A DNA stretch of 37,570 bases from Saprospiraceae bacterium (GCA_026993525.1 JALWSS010000202.1:1-37570), one strand, 5' to 3'. Shown: positions 8,165 through 19,000, counted from the first letter of the stretch. Notes: generated by a model from the sequence alone, not told the origin. Numbers and translations are program-made.

Positions 8165-9253
8165 TCAAAGTTCCACCGGACCTTCCCCCACCCAATCCTG
8201 CAGCCAGGTACGTTCTTCACAAAATGGCAGCAGCTCTTCTTCAATAAAAGGACGGACTTCATGGATGACATCCTCCGGATAAAGCACATGCACATTCGGC
8301 CCGGCGTCCAGGCTGAAATACACCGGATTGCCACTTTCCTTGCGGTATTCCCGGATTCGATCGAGGATGGAGATGGTTGCCGGCTGCATCAGGATGTAAG
8401 AGGGGTTGCCGCTCATCATGAGGCCGTGCAGGGTCAGGGCTTCGTTTTCGGCAATTCTGCCGAAGGTGTCCAGGTCGCCTTTGTTCATGGCCTCCAGTAA
8501 AAATTGCAGCCGGCGGCGGGCATCGGCATAGCGGACCTCAGCAAAGGGATTGTTTTCCATCAGGCCATGACCGGCACTGCTGGCCACCTTTTTAGGCTTT
8601 GAGCTTACTATCAGAATATCATCGTGAAAATGCCGGAACACATCGTGAATGTTGTCCTTCATCGGCACCGCAAAGAGGTCTGACGAACCAGGCACCCCGG
8701 CATATTCCCCCCACAAAGCTGCCGCCGGATAGATGGACCTGCAGGCACTGCCCGACCCCAGCCGGGCTACAAAAGAGGCTTTTTTGTCAAACTCCGCATC
8801 GTCGTCAAGGGTGCCGAAAAACCGGTCTTCCATCGAGCACAGGCACAGGGCCAGCGCACTCATTGCCGAAGCTGAAGAGGCAATGCCCGATGAGTGCGGA
8901 AAAGAATTGCCGGAGCGGATGGTGATATCCAACTGCCCCAGAAAAGGAAAAATGTCCTTCAGGCTTTCAAGGTAATTGACGATCCGCTTGCGGAACGGCT
9001 CGTTCTCCTCCTCGTGGAAAAAGAATTTCAGCGAAATGGCAGTGTCACCACTCTCCTTTGGCTTGTACGCCAGTTTGGTATCCGTAAACGCCGATGAAAG
9101 GGTCAAACTAATGGAGGGATTCTTTGGCAGTTGCTGCCCGTGCTTGCCCCAGTATTTAACAATGGCCAGGTTGGATGGGCTTCGCCAGGTGACCTCGCCG
9201 GGCTCAAGCCTCGAGGATTCCAGAATCAGGTTGGGGTTGACGTAGTTTGTCAT
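8165..9253 (-). CDS. mvaD: Diphosphomevalonate decarboxylase
   Basis: A 362-residue GHMP-kinase-fold enzyme that converts mevalonate 5-diphosphate to isopentenyl diphosphate with ATP, the last step of the mevalonate pathway. Diagnostic segments are SPSNLAIVKYWGKH (residues 25-38), the ATP loop PHSSGIASSAS (119-129), RLGSGSACRS and the catalytic Asp region SLDAGPNVH near the C-terminus. The ATG at 9253 (MTNYVNPN) is preferred over an in-frame start at 9298, because the extra 15 residues have no family counterpart and the probable promoter element would lie inside them. No other mevalonate gene is in the window. Confidence 0.93.
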   Translation of the reverse strand: MTNYVNPNLILESSRLEPGEVTWRSPSNLAIVKYWGKHGQQLPKNPSISLTLSSAFTDTKLAYKPKESGDTAISLKFFFHEEENEPFRKRIVNYLESLKDIFPFLGQLDITIRSGNSFPHSSGIASSASAMSALALCLCSMEDRFFGTLDDDAEFDKKASFVARLGSGSACRSIYPAAALWGEYAGVPGSSDLFAVPMKDNIHDVFRHFHDDILIVSSKPKKVASSAGHGLMENNPFAEVRYADARRRLQFLLEAMNKGDLDTFGRIAENEALTLHGLMMSGNPSYILMQPATISILDRIREYRKESGNPVYFSLDAGPNVHVLYPEDVIHEVRPFIEEELLPFCEERTWLQDWVGEGPVEL

Positions 9254-9295
9254 GGAGTGGTTCGTTAATTGAGTTACCAGGTGACAAAAACGCCC

Positions 9296-9303
9296 CAAAG
9301 GTA
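9296..9303 (-). promoter_or_regulatory. Probable minus-7 element of the mvaD promoter
   Basis: On the minus strand this reads TACCTTTG, a match to the Bacteroidota TAnnTTTG element, 42 bases upstream of the mvaD start. A minus-33 TTTG is not evident. It supports the 9253 start, since the longer frame would start next to this element. Confidence 0.4.
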
Positions 9304-9326
9304 ATCATTGCGCCCCTTCCTTTCAC

Positions 9327-11276
9327 TTATCTGATTACCTGCACTTTCCGAACAATTGAAGTATTCCCGCTATTCAGGAACAAAAAGTAAGAGCCGGAAT
9401 CAAGTCCGGAAATATCCAGGTCATATTTACTGCCTCCAACCAGATTATCACTGACCACATTTTTACCGAAGGAAGATACAATTTTCAAATTTATTCTTTC
9501 GCTGAGCAACCTCGTCAGATCCAGGTTCAGATGCTCCTTCGCCGGCACAGGATAAACCCTGATCATTCCGGCCTGCTGCTCACTGGTCGGTTCTATCAGG
9601 CCAGTGGTGAATTTGAAGATATCTGAATAGGAAAAACACCCCGCATTGTCGGCGATGACACGCCAGTAATAGTTATGAAAAGAATCGAGTGTTTGCGACA
9701 GCAAGAATGAATTGCCTTGTGTAGTTTCTTCGAGAAGCAGGGCGCTGTCAAAATTTATCGAATCCTCGGAGAGCTGAAAAAGGTAGTTGACATTGGTTCC
9801 CGAATTTACCCACTCGAATGTGGGCTGAAAGTTTATGTCTGTGGCGCCATTTGCCGGTGACTGCAATTCAGGTACAGCCGGCATGGGATGCACAATAAGT
9901 TCATTGGAACCTTCGGCCATGAAAGTTCCGTCGTTTGCGAAGAAAGTCAAAGCAGCAAGGGTGTCGGCTGTCTGTGGCAGGCCGCTCAGTTCTACCACTA
10001 TGGTATCACCCGGTGCCAGGTTCATGGCGGGCAAGTTCAATGGCAGCCCTGCCAGCTCGGCGCTGAGGCTTACCCCGGCGGTACTTGAAAAGCCATTTCC
10101 GACGGCAACGGGCACCAGCAGGCTTTCCCCTTCGCAAAGTTCAGATTGGGGAACAAAGGGTTGCACAGCGATGTCTGCAGGTTGCGGAAGGCCGGCCATC
10201 ACAAAAAGGCCTCCCTGCATGTCAGAGGCCAGAATGGTGTTGGACGGCAACAGGGGGTAAATGCCCCAATTGCCTGCGTAAAAGGTTTCATCCTGGCCGG
10301 GATAGGTGTCGTAGTAGCCCCAGTACCTGGGCTGTGTGGGTTTGCTCACATCCCAAACCTGCACGCCGTTGTAATAGTAGGATGCATAGAGCAGGTCGCC
10401 CCTGATGATCACATTGTGAGCAATTTCCCCATTCCAGAGGCCGGGGCTGAATTGAGCCACCACAGTCAGGTTTGTAGGGTCGGTGATATCCACTACTTTG
10501 ATGTCCATGCCGTGGGTTTCGTCGCACAAAAAATAATAGTGCCCGTCATCGGTGGTCCAGCCGGAGTGGTTGTAGCCCTGGTCCGGATAATCGGTGAGGG
10601 TACCGAGGGTTACGGGCGCCTGTGGATCGCTGAAATCCACCACCCATAGCCCCTGACCGGCGCAGTTCATGTAACCGATGTTGTCGTTGATATAGGCATC
10701 GTGGACATAGGGCAGGTTGTAGCCTGCATTGGGGTAGGCTGCCAGAAATACCGGCTGGATGGGGTTGCTGATGTCCATCACTTTGGTTTTGCCCTGCGCC
10801 CCAACAGCATACAAACGTTGGGCAGCCGTATCAATGAAAAGATTGTGGGCGGTGATTACAAACTCATTGGAGTTGTAAACCAGACTTACACTGTCGGGCA
10901 GGCTGTGCAGGTCAATGATCTGGAGGGTGCTGGTGCTGCCCTCATCCGCTACGCAATACAGGTAGCCGTTGAATTCTTTAATGTCCCGGTGAACGAGGTT
11001 GGATCCCATGTAAGCGCCATTTACCCTTGCCACTTCCTGTGGCTGGCCGGGGTCGGAAAGCCCGATGATGTGGACGGCCTCCGTGGAGCCGATGGCTGCG
11101 TATTCCCCGCCGTTCATTACAAAACCCCAGACATCGTTGTAGCGGCTGCCCAGCCAGGATGTGACAATGAGGTCGTCGTCGTGCCAGTTGCCCAGCAAAG
11201 GCATTTCAGCGGGTTGTGCCAATAAGAGGTTGAAGGCCAATGCGAAGAGGGCAAACAGGGTAATAGCTCTTTTCAT
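9327..11276 (-). CDS. Secreted choice-of-anchor-B (LVIVD repeat) protein with T9SS sorting domain
   Basis: A 649-residue exported protein. It has a signal peptide (MKRAITLFALFALAFNLLLAQ). Residues about 25-370 carry beta-propeller-like repeats of the LVIVD type, for example VHIIGLSDP, LQIIDLHSLPD, TKVMDISNP, LWVVDFSDP and VQVWDVSKPTQPR, typical of choice-of-anchor-B proteins. An immunoglobulin/FnIII-like region (about 470-560, containing FEWVNSGTNVNYLFQLSED) follows. The C-terminal about 80 residues (RVYPVPAKEHLNLDL to the end) form a type A T9SS sorting domain, so the protein should cross the outer membrane and be released or anchored on the surface. Substrate or ligand is unknown. Confidence 0.85.
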   Translation of the reverse strand: MKRAITLFALFALAFNLLLAQPAEMPLLGNWHDDDLIVTSWLGSRYNDVWGFVMNGGEYAAIGSTEAVHIIGLSDPGQPQEVARVNGAYMGSNLVHRDIKEFNGYLYCVADEGSTSTLQIIDLHSLPDSVSLVYNSNEFVITAHNLFIDTAAQRLYAVGAQGKTKVMDISNPIQPVFLAAYPNAGYNLPYVHDAYINDNIGYMNCAGQGLWVVDFSDPQAPVTLGTLTDYPDQGYNHSGWTTDDGHYYFLCDETHGMDIKVVDITDPTNLTVVAQFSPGLWNGEIAHNVIIRGDLLYASYYYNGVQVWDVSKPTQPRYWGYYDTYPGQDETFYAGNWGIYPLLPSNTILASDMQGGLFVMAGLPQPADIAVQPFVPQSELCEGESLLVPVAVGNGFSSTAGVSLSAELAGLPLNLPAMNLAPGDTIVVELSGLPQTADTLAALTFFANDGTFMAEGSNELIVHPMPAVPELQSPANGATDINFQPTFEWVNSGTNVNYLFQLSEDSINFDSALLLEETTQGNSFLLSQTLDSFHNYYWRVIADNAGCFSYSDIFKFTTGLIEPTSEQQAGMIRVYPVPAKEHLNLDLTRLLSERINLKIVSSFGKNVVSDNLVGGSKYDLDISGLDSGSYFLFLNSGNTSIVRKVQVIR

Positions 11277-11775
11277 AAAACGGGAATTTTGGTAAAGCCT
11301 GCAAGTTCTGAAAAACTGCTCTATTCTGTTGTTGCGGAGATTGCAGAAGTGGAATTGGCGGGGTACGATGAACCATGTGATACCTCAATGCTCCTGCCAG
11401 TTCCCAACCCTCCTTTGCAATGATACCCGACTCGAAATGGTTTGAGAATACCCCATCACTCTCGTCAAGTGTGGATGGGGAGTTTGGGGCCCGAATCCCG
11501 TCCCGTCCCGAAATACTTCGGGATTCGGGATCGGGATCGGGATCGCCGCCCAAACCACTTCGTATTGAGTATAACTTCTCTTCAAAATCATTGGATGGGC
11601 AAATTGTAGTAGTTTTGTTTATCAACTTCTCACCTCTCCTACAGGCAACACAAGGTGTTTGTGTGCCTCCAATCGTGCTATTACTAATCAACAATGACCT
11701 CCTGGTTTACCTTATAGAGTTCTCGTATTACCCGATTATAGCTCAAAGATGCCTGAGGATTCAACTTTAACAACC
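11277..11775. other. Intergenic region with palindromic repeat, upstream of the histidine kinase
   Basis: There are 499 bases between divergent genes. The main feature is the palindromic GGGATC element at 11491-11545. A TAGTTTTG at 11610-11617 resembles a minus-7 promoter element facing the kinase gene, but spacing to the nearest TTG (11591) is short. Open frames here are composition-driven and resemble no protein. Confidence 0.5.
11491..11545. repeat. Palindromic intergenic repeat with GGGATC units
   Basis: TCCCGAA (11506-11512), a 4-base loop and TTCGGGA (11517-11523) form a perfect 7-bp stem. It is preceded by GTCCC units and followed by three tandem GGGATC-type 6-mers. A second element of the same design (stem TCCCGAA/TTCGGGA, then GGGATC units) is at 28326-28352, so this is a dispersed repeat family. 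Confidence 0.8.
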
Positions 11776-13767
11776 ATGAACAGAATAACTCTGTTGATTA
11801 CGATTGTGGCACTGGCATTATGGTTGCCGGCTTTGACTCAGACGGGGCTCCCCTCAGTAGAATCAAGGCAAAAAGAAATAATAGATTCACTGAATGATGC
11901 GTCAGCGGCTAAAATACCTGAAGCCGGACTTGAAGACGCCCGGCGTGCGCTAAAAATGGCGCAAGCCATAGAATATCAGGTTGGCATTGCAACTGCTTAT
12001 GTCAACCTGGGCATCTATTACAGCTACTTTTCTGACTATAAAAACTGTGAATACTACTTAAAAGAAGCCCAGAACCTTTTTGATTCATTAAATTTGAAAA
12101 ACGCTGACTATCTGGATGTGCTTGATGGATTATCGGTACTGAACGCTGATCTGCATAGATATAATGAAGCTATTGCCTATGCAATAAAATTAGAAAAAGA
12201 GGCCGGGCAACAAAAAAATCTGATCAAACAAACCAATGCTGAAGAACAACTTGCCGGTGTGTATGATGCAATACTCTACCATGAAAAAAGTACGGAACAT
12301 GCACGCAAAGCCATCGAATTGGCCAGAAAAACCAGGGATACATCCCTGATAGCCGAAGCTTACGTTATGCTGGGAGAGATATTCCTGAATCAAGAAAAAT
12401 ATGACAGTGCAGAGATTTATTACAAGCTCTCTTTACAACTAATGGAGGACATCAACAACCCGGTAATTAATGAATATTACATTCTAAATGCCAAAGGCGC
12501 TTTGGCTGAAATTGCCAGTGGAAAAGGACAATATGATAAAGCCATTACTATGGCAAAAGAGAATTTGTCACGTTACACAGACAAGTCAGATCCACATCTG
12601 AAGGCAATGGATCATTTATCAATTGCAACTTCGTATTTTAAAACAAAAAATAATGAAGAATCATTGCAGCATGTAAAAAAGGCTTTGGCAATTGCCCATG
12701 AGCTGAACGACTATGTCCTTTTGGAAGACGCTTACCTGTTGCTAAGAGATATTTCGCTGTCCCAAAACCAAGTCAATAAATACATATTGTATGATAAAAA
12801 GTACGAAATGTACCATGATAGTACATCCAATGCAAACAGGCTTAAAGAAATTGCAGGACTGAAAGCCAGGTACGATTTTGAAAAACAGGAAGAGGAAAAG
12901 AAGGCACTTCAGCAGAGAAATGAATTTCTTCAATTCAGGAACAGGTACTATTTTATCATTGCAGCTACGCTGCTATTAACTGCAATAGGGCTCGGAATTC
13001 TGGTAAACAGACTGAGGCAGCAAAAACAAATTATTGAGGAACAAAAAGCCGAATTGCTGAAGACAATCGAGATGAAGGATAACCTCTTTGCCATAATTGG
13101 CCATGACATGCGAAACGCCGTCCATAGTTTCAGGGGCATTACTGACAAAGTCCACTATCTTATAGAATCTGGTCAATTGGAGCGAATTCCACAACTGGAT
13201 GAAGCGATCAACACTTCCCTGAACAACCTTACGGGGATGCTCAACAACCTCCTTGACTGGGCACTCTCGCAAAAAAACGCGCTCCCTTTTCACCCAGAAG
13301 ACATTGACCTGAATGACCTGGTTGAAGAATCCATCGAGTCTTTCAGAAACATCGCTCTCAGACGAAAAATAGATATTGAAAACCATTTGGAACCGGGGCA
13401 GTACATACACGCAGACCGAAAATCAATGCTCACTGTGTTGAGAAACCTCCTGTTCAACAGCATAAAATACACGCCACCGGGAGGAGTGATCTTTTTTGCT
13501 GCCAAAGAAGATGAAAAAAATGTCATTCTGGAAGTGTCTGATACCGGAAAAGGCATTCCTCCCGGGGTGCTTTCAAAGATATTTGAGATAGATCGAAGTA
13601 AAATCCGAAAAGGATTGAAAGGAGAGAAAGGCAGTGGCATCGGATTAACACTGGTGAAAGAACTGGTGGAACTCAACCAGGGCATCATCGCCATACAAAG
13701 TGAAACAGGAAAGGGTACCACTGTGCAAATTCGTTTTCCAAAAGACCACCGGCCAGGAAAAAGTTAA
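11776..13767 (+). CDS. TPR-containing sensor histidine kinase
   Basis: A 663-residue membrane sensor kinase. It has an N-terminal signal sequence (ITLLITIVALALWLPALTQ), an extracytoplasmic array of tetratricopeptide repeats (about residues 50-380), a transmembrane helix (about 391-413, YYFIIAATLLLTAIGLGIL), a short coiled coil, the HisKA box with phosphoacceptor His443 (FAIIGHDMRNAVHS) and a GHKL ATPase domain with N box (NLLFNSIKYT), G1 (DTGKGIP) and G2 (KGSGIGLTL). The ATG at 11776 is chosen over 11749 because the signal peptide starts there. It is followed 75 bases later by a LytTR response regulator, its likely partner. The stimulus is unknown. Confidence 0.92.
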   Translation: MNRITLLITIVALALWLPALTQTGLPSVESRQKEIIDSLNDASAAKIPEAGLEDARRALKMAQAIEYQVGIATAYVNLGIYYSYFSDYKNCEYYLKEAQNLFDSLNLKNADYLDVLDGLSVLNADLHRYNEAIAYAIKLEKEAGQQKNLIKQTNAEEQLAGVYDAILYHEKSTEHARKAIELARKTRDTSLIAEAYVMLGEIFLNQEKYDSAEIYYKLSLQLMEDINNPVINEYYILNAKGALAEIASGKGQYDKAITMAKENLSRYTDKSDPHLKAMDHLSIATSYFKTKNNEESLQHVKKALAIAHELNDYVLLEDAYLLLRDISLSQNQVNKYILYDKKYEMYHDSTSNANRLKEIAGLKARYDFEKQEEEKKALQQRNEFLQFRNRYYFIIAATLLLTAIGLGILVNRLRQQKQIIEEQKAELLKTIEMKDNLFAIIGHDMRNAVHSFRGITDKVHYLIESGQLERIPQLDEAINTSLNNLTGMLNNLLDWALSQKNALPFHPEDIDLNDLVEESIESFRNIALRRKIDIENHLEPGQYIHADRKSMLTVLRNLLFNSIKYTPPGGVIFFAAKEDEKNVILEVSDTGKGIPPGVLSKIFEIDRSKIRKGLKGEKGSGIGLTLVKELVELNQGIIAIQSETGKGTTVQIRFPKDHRPGKS

Positions 13768-13842
13768 ATCCGGAGATAACACATAACCAAAACTGTAGTA
13801 CCTTTCCGTAGCCAGAAATGAGGCTGAAAAAACATTCATGGA

Positions 13843-14568
13843 ATGGACAAATTGAGGATACTCATAGTGGAAGATGAGCCATCGTTTGCCCTGGAGGTAG
13901 AAATGCTGGTAAATGAACTGGGTCATTCCATTGCAGGAGTAACCGGAGATGGTGAAGAAGCACTGGCGCTGGCTAAAATAAAGGAACCCGACCTCATTCT
14001 GATGGACATCAATCTCGAAGGTGATTTGAACGGTGTTGACATAGCCGAAAAGTTGAATTACCTGGAGATTCCGGTATTGTTCATGACCAGTGAAGTTTCC
14101 CCCGACATCTATGAAAGAGCAAAGAACACCTGCATTGCCGGATACCTGGTGAAGCCCTTTGACCTTCTGAGCCTGAAAAGCAGCATTGAACTATCAGGCG
14201 ACAAGATCATCCCCAGAAAAAAACAACCCGCTAACGGCAAGGTCATCAAAGACTCCCTTTTAGTAAGAAAAGCAACCTCTCTGGTGAAAGTGCCGGTGAA
14301 GGAAATCACCCACGCCCAGTCACACGGCAACCACAGCATGTTACACACCAAGTCAGGTGAGAAGCACCTGGTCACCATTTCGCTGACAAAGCTTCTTCAC
14401 AAGTTGCCCGAAGGCGATTTCATGAAAGTCCACAAACAATACATCATTCAACTTGCCTGTATAGAGGAACTGTCTGCCGGTGCCCATGAAGTCCGCATTG
14501 GGAAAAAGATGATACCGGTAGGAAGAACCTTCCGGCATCAGCTTCTCAACAGGTTTGAAACCCTCTGA
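13843..14568 (+). CDS. LytTR-family response regulator
   Basis: A 241-residue transcription factor with an N-terminal receiver domain and a C-terminal LytTR DNA-binding domain. Receiver residues are the acidic pair in VEDE (residues 9-12), phosphoacceptor Asp55 (LILMDINLEG), Thr82 and Lys104 (YLVKPFD). The LytTR domain (about 140-241) contains the family hallmarks THAQSHGNHSMLHTKSGE and FMKVHKQYIIQL. It is encoded directly after the TPR histidine kinase and is presumably phosphorylated by it; targets cannot be deduced. Confidence 0.93.
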   Translation: MDKLRILIVEDEPSFALEVEMLVNELGHSIAGVTGDGEEALALAKIKEPDLILMDINLEGDLNGVDIAEKLNYLEIPVLFMTSEVSPDIYERAKNTCIAGYLVKPFDLLSLKSSIELSGDKIIPRKKQPANGKVIKDSLLVRKATSLVKVPVKEITHAQSHGNHSMLHTKSGEKHLVTISLTKLLHKLPEGDFMKVHKQYIIQLACIEELSAGAHEVRIGKKMIPVGRTFRHQLLNRFETL

Positions 14569-14849
14569 CCTTCCTGCCCAAACTACCGGAATACTCCTTG
14601 CAGATTTTCACCCTTTTGATGCAGATTTTCACTCGAATTCTGCTGTTGCTCATTTTTTTTTCTAATAAAAATGGGGCTCTTTTTCCTTTGTACACCGAGA
14701 TGACTTAACACTCACCACCTTTTAACTTCCATCAAGAGAACTGGACATCTTCTCTGCTACCTCAACCGATTTAAGCTCACCCGGAAGATTGCAATTGAAT
14801 TTTCATTTTACAAAGGGCCGGTCCACTGTGACGTCAAAAACGTGTTATA

Positions 14850-15449
14850 ATGCAACAATCTTTTTTTACTTATCTGGAGCTCGGGTACAAACACATCCTT
14901 GACCTGAATGGCTACGACCACATTCTTTTCCTGATAGCGCTTTGTGCAGTTTACACCATTGCCGAATGGAAAAAAGTGGCCTTGCTGGCTACGGCGTTCA
15001 CCCTGGGTCATTCATTGACCTTGGCATTGGCTGCACTCGAAATTGTTGCTTTTCCTTCCGACGTAATTGAATTTCTCATTCCGGTAACAATTTTTCTTAC
15101 CGCTGTGCACAACGTCATTAAATGGAATTCAAAGATTGAATCAAAAATCTGGAGTGGAAAGATCAACTATTTCCTCGCAGCTTTTTTTGGTCTGATCCAC
15201 GGTATGGGTTTTTCCAATTTCTTCCGCTCGGCCGCCATGCCAGGCGAAGAAAACCAGATTATCAGCCAACTGCTTTCATTTAACCTCGGAGTTGAACTGG
15301 GACAGATGGTAGTAGTAATCATTTCGCTTGCCTTATCTGCAATATTTATTGGAATGTTCAAAACCCTGAAAAGGGATTGGACCACCTTCGTTTCAGGTGC
15401 TGCAGCTGGTGTAGCGCTCATGTTGATGATTGAAACAAAGTTCTGGTAA
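14850..15449 (+). CDS. HupE/UreJ family membrane protein
   Basis: A 199-residue integral membrane protein with about six hydrophobic segments. Conserved HupE/UreJ positions are visible: GYKHILDLNGYDHILFL (His15, Asp23, His24), TLGHSLTLA (His54), GLIHGMGFSN (His117) and FNLGVELGQ (Glu149). Family members are proposed nickel or cobalt permeases, from hydrogenase and urease operons; metal transport here is inference, as no hydrogenase or urease gene is present. Its stop codon overlaps the start of the DUF6702-type gene by one base (TAATG), so the two are translationally coupled. Confidence 0.85.
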   Translation: MQQSFFTYLELGYKHILDLNGYDHILFLIALCAVYTIAEWKKVALLATAFTLGHSLTLALAALEIVAFPSDVIEFLIPVTIFLTAVHNVIKWNSKIESKIWSGKINYFLAAFFGLIHGMGFSNFFRSAAMPGEENQIISQLLSFNLGVELGQMVVVIISLALSAIFIGMFKTLKRDWTTFVSGAAAGVALMLMIETKFW

Positions 15450-15970
15450 TGAAGATAATGTTTCCATTCATGGTGTTTCTGCTCATCGCCTTTCAGGCAA
15501 TGTCAGGCGTGCGGGTGCTGGCACCTGAGCACGCTATCCACATCAGCAAGTGCATCGTGGAAGTGAAGCCGGGTGCCATCCAGCTTCGGTTTCACATTTG
15601 GCTGGATGATTTGCACAAGGCCCTGAACTACAACAGCCAGCAAACGGTTTCTGGTTCTTCAAAAAAACATGAACTGCCAGCGAAGGACCTGGTGAGCAAT
15701 TACATCAAAGCTCACTTCTCGCTAAAAATTAACGGCCACAGCACTCAGCTCAATTTAACGGAGAACAGTTATTCCGAAGACCAGCTTGCAATTTGGGCCA
15801 CCGGCAAGGTGGATTTCAATGGTGATATCAACAGTATTTCCGTATTGAACAATATCCTGATGGAAATTTACGACGACCAGAAAAATATTGTTCAAATAAA
15901 ACTTTCAGACGGAGCGCAGGGATATTTCATTTTCGAATCACCCTCACAAGAGGAACGGCTAAACCTTTGA
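15449..15970 (+). CDS. Secreted DUF6702-like protein
   Basis: A 173-residue protein with an N-terminal signal peptide (MFPFMVFLLIAFQAMSGVRVLA) and a periplasmic domain beginning HAIHISKCIVEVKPG, rich in beta strands, with no catalytic motif that I can see. The start and size match the uncharacterised DUF6702 proteins of Bacteroidota. Coupling to the HupE/UreJ-like gene by a TAATG overlap suggests a joint role, perhaps an extracytoplasmic partner of the permease. Its ending ESPSQEERLNL is unremarkable. Confidence 0.65.
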   Translation: MKIMFPFMVFLLIAFQAMSGVRVLAPEHAIHISKCIVEVKPGAIQLRFHIWLDDLHKALNYNSQQTVSGSSKKHELPAKDLVSNYIKAHFSLKINGHSTQLNLTENSYSEDQLAIWATGKVDFNGDINSISVLNNILMEIYDDQKNIVQIKLSDGAQGYFIFESPSQEERLNL

Positions 15971-16062
15971 ATTGAATTTTTATGTGCAGGCAAAATCGCC
16001 ACTGCCGGTTGGCTTGTGCAATTAATCGTTAATCAATTTACATAACCTAAAAATTTCTTGCA

Positions 16063-19000
16063 ATGTCGAACACACATCAACACATCCATGACAAATGGAA
16101 ATCTTTGCAAGGGCTGATTTTTGTTATGACGTTTGTCTTTTTAGGTGTCCAGGCAATTGGACAATCATTTACGAAGGACAACCCATATCTGACAAAAATT
16201 GAAGTTGGCCAAATGTCCAAATGGCTTCAGAACGCCCCCATGGAATTTTCCAAAGCTGCACGCAGTGCTGCCATCATTGTGGACCTTCCGCTTCCAGGCG
16301 GTGAAAAGGTGCAGGTGAAAGCCGTAAAATCACTCATTGCTCCCCAGGAAGTTTACGACCGCTTGCCGGAGTTCATGACCTATGCCCTTCAAGGCATCGA
16401 AGATCTCAGTCTGACGGGAAGAATGGCCATTTCTCCGAAGGGAGTAGAAGTTTACATGTTCACCAAAAAAGGTGATGTGTACATCGAAGCTGAAACCTAC
16501 GGCAGCCCCATTCACAAGGTGTATTACGTCAAACCCGGTGATTTTCCGCACCACAACGACGTAAGAAGACTGGACGGCTCGGTGATTCACCAGCATTCAC
16601 CGGATGAGCCCGTGCACGAGCACAAGTACGAAGACGAAATGATAAAGGTTCTTCCACCATCCGGCTATAATATCGGTGCCAACCGCCGGGAGTTCCGCAT
16701 GCACGTAATTGCCGACAAAGAGTACTCTGTGGCCGTTTGCGGCTCCAACCCAACCAGGTCTTGTGTTGAAATGGCCATTCTAACCGCCCTGAACGGAATG
16801 AATGCCCGGTACATCCGGGACATGTCTGTAAAACTGAATTTGACCTCAAACACCACCATTTACTTAACCGGTAACCCTTCCGGATTTGCCCCGGGTGGTG
16901 GCGCCAGCAACCCCTCCTGGATTCAGGAATCTTTGGATCACCATAAATTCATGGAAACAAATACCACCAGTCACAGTGGTGGGGCAGGAACAGACAACCC
17001 CATGGTTCCGAAAAACTCTTACGACGTAGGTCATTTGTTTTCCGGTCGGGTTGGCCAGGGTTCTGGTGGTGGTGGAGTTGCTTCCCTCAGCTCCGTTTGC
17101 AATGATCAACCAGATCCGAGCGGTGCCGGTGGCCCGCTCAAAGCAGGCGGGGGTTCAGGTGTTCCCAACCCTCAAGGCTCAGGCTGGGTGGACCTGCTGG
17201 CCCATGAGTTTACCCACCAGTTCAATGCCGACCATACCTGGAGTGGCAACTCCGGGTTCTGTACACAAAGCCAGTGGGGCCAAAACTCTTCGTATGAACC
17301 GGGTGGCGGATCCACCATCGTATCCTATTCGGATATCTGTGCAGACGACAATATCCCCAACCTTGGCAATACCAGTTATTACCACACAATTTCCATCAAA
17401 GAGGTGGATGATTATATCGAGTCAACCGGTGTGGACTGTGAAACACTAGTGCCTTCAGGAAACAGTGTTCCCGTGCCAAATGCCAAGCCTTGCGGGGCCA
17501 ACTACTACCTCCCCATCCGCACGCCATTTGAGCTGACAGGCTCAGCCACTGATGCCAATGATCCATTGACGCAACTTACTTATTGCTGGGAGCAGTTTGA
17601 CAAAGCCGATGCAAGGCATGACCCAATCGTGGCACCAACCACGAAAAATACTTCGGGTGGTTTTTATCCGCTGTTCCGCTCACGCTTCCCCTCCAGCAGT
17701 CCTACCCGGACCTTCCCCCAACTGGATATCATCGCCTCCGGCAACTACAATGGGGATGCCCAGAATGCGGCTACCCTGACCCAGGCCAACTGGAAAGGTG
17801 AACTGCTTCCAGAGACCGACGGAACCATCACCATGCGGCTGACTGTCAGGGATAACAACTCCAGTTCTGGCGGCGTGGAATATGATGACGTGGTCATCAA
17901 CGTAGTCAACACCGGCCCGTTCAAACTGACTGTTCCAAATGGTGGAGAAACCCTCAACACCGGTGCTCAGACAACCATCACCTGGGATGTGGCAGGCACC
18001 AACAATGCCCCCATTAACTGCGCCAATGTCAACATCCTGCTTTCCATTGACGGAGGATTGACATATCCCTTCACGCTGGCCAGCAATACGCCGAACGATG
18101 GTACAGAAACCATCACGTTACCAACCAATATCCCCTCCACCTCAAACGCTCGTGTGAGGGTGGAATGTGGAACTTCCTGTTTCAAGTTCTTTGACATTTC
18201 AAATCAGAACCTGACCATCAATTCTTCTTGTCCGGCTGCCCCCAACAATATCTGCCCCACCACTGCCATGAGCTTCAACCAGGGCGATCCCGGTTTGAAT
18301 CTGTCGCTCAATCACTATTATGGCAGTACAATTACCAGCCATGCATTCAACCTGAGTGCCTCCAGCCCGACAGGTCCATTAGCCAATGCCACCACTCAAA
18401 ATGGCAATACCTGCCAGACCGCATGGGGAACAGAGAATTATGAAGTATTGGATTTCGCTGTATCAAAAAGTGGTGATTACTCCTTTAGCGATGCAACTAA
18501 TTCCATAGCATATTCTGTATTCACGGCTGCTGGTTACAACCCTGCATCTCCATGTTCCGGAACTTTCATTGGTTCCAACGCCTGGGATGCAATTCAATGG
18601 AACGCCAACAGAACTCTTTCCCTAACTGAATGCACCTTATACAAACTAGTTGTTTGGACTGTTAACAATAATATCGGTACAAAGAACATCAACATTTCAG
18701 GCCCCGGCACGATTTTCAAAAACGAGAGTGCTCCGGCCAACACCGGTTACACTTATGTAGCCGTTAACACTGCCAACAATCAGATTGCAGCACAGTCCGC
18801 AACAGCTAATTTCACATCCCTGGCTGCAGGCACGTACAAAGTGTTTGGCGTCTCTTACAAAAATGGCGGTCCCACTCCGCCCAACAACGCCAACCCGGCA
18901 AGCTGGGTCGGCCAGACCATGTCGCAGGTACTCGCAAGCGAGTGCGTTGTATTCAGTAGCAACTATAAGATGCTGACTGTTACCTCAACCTGTACTCCTC

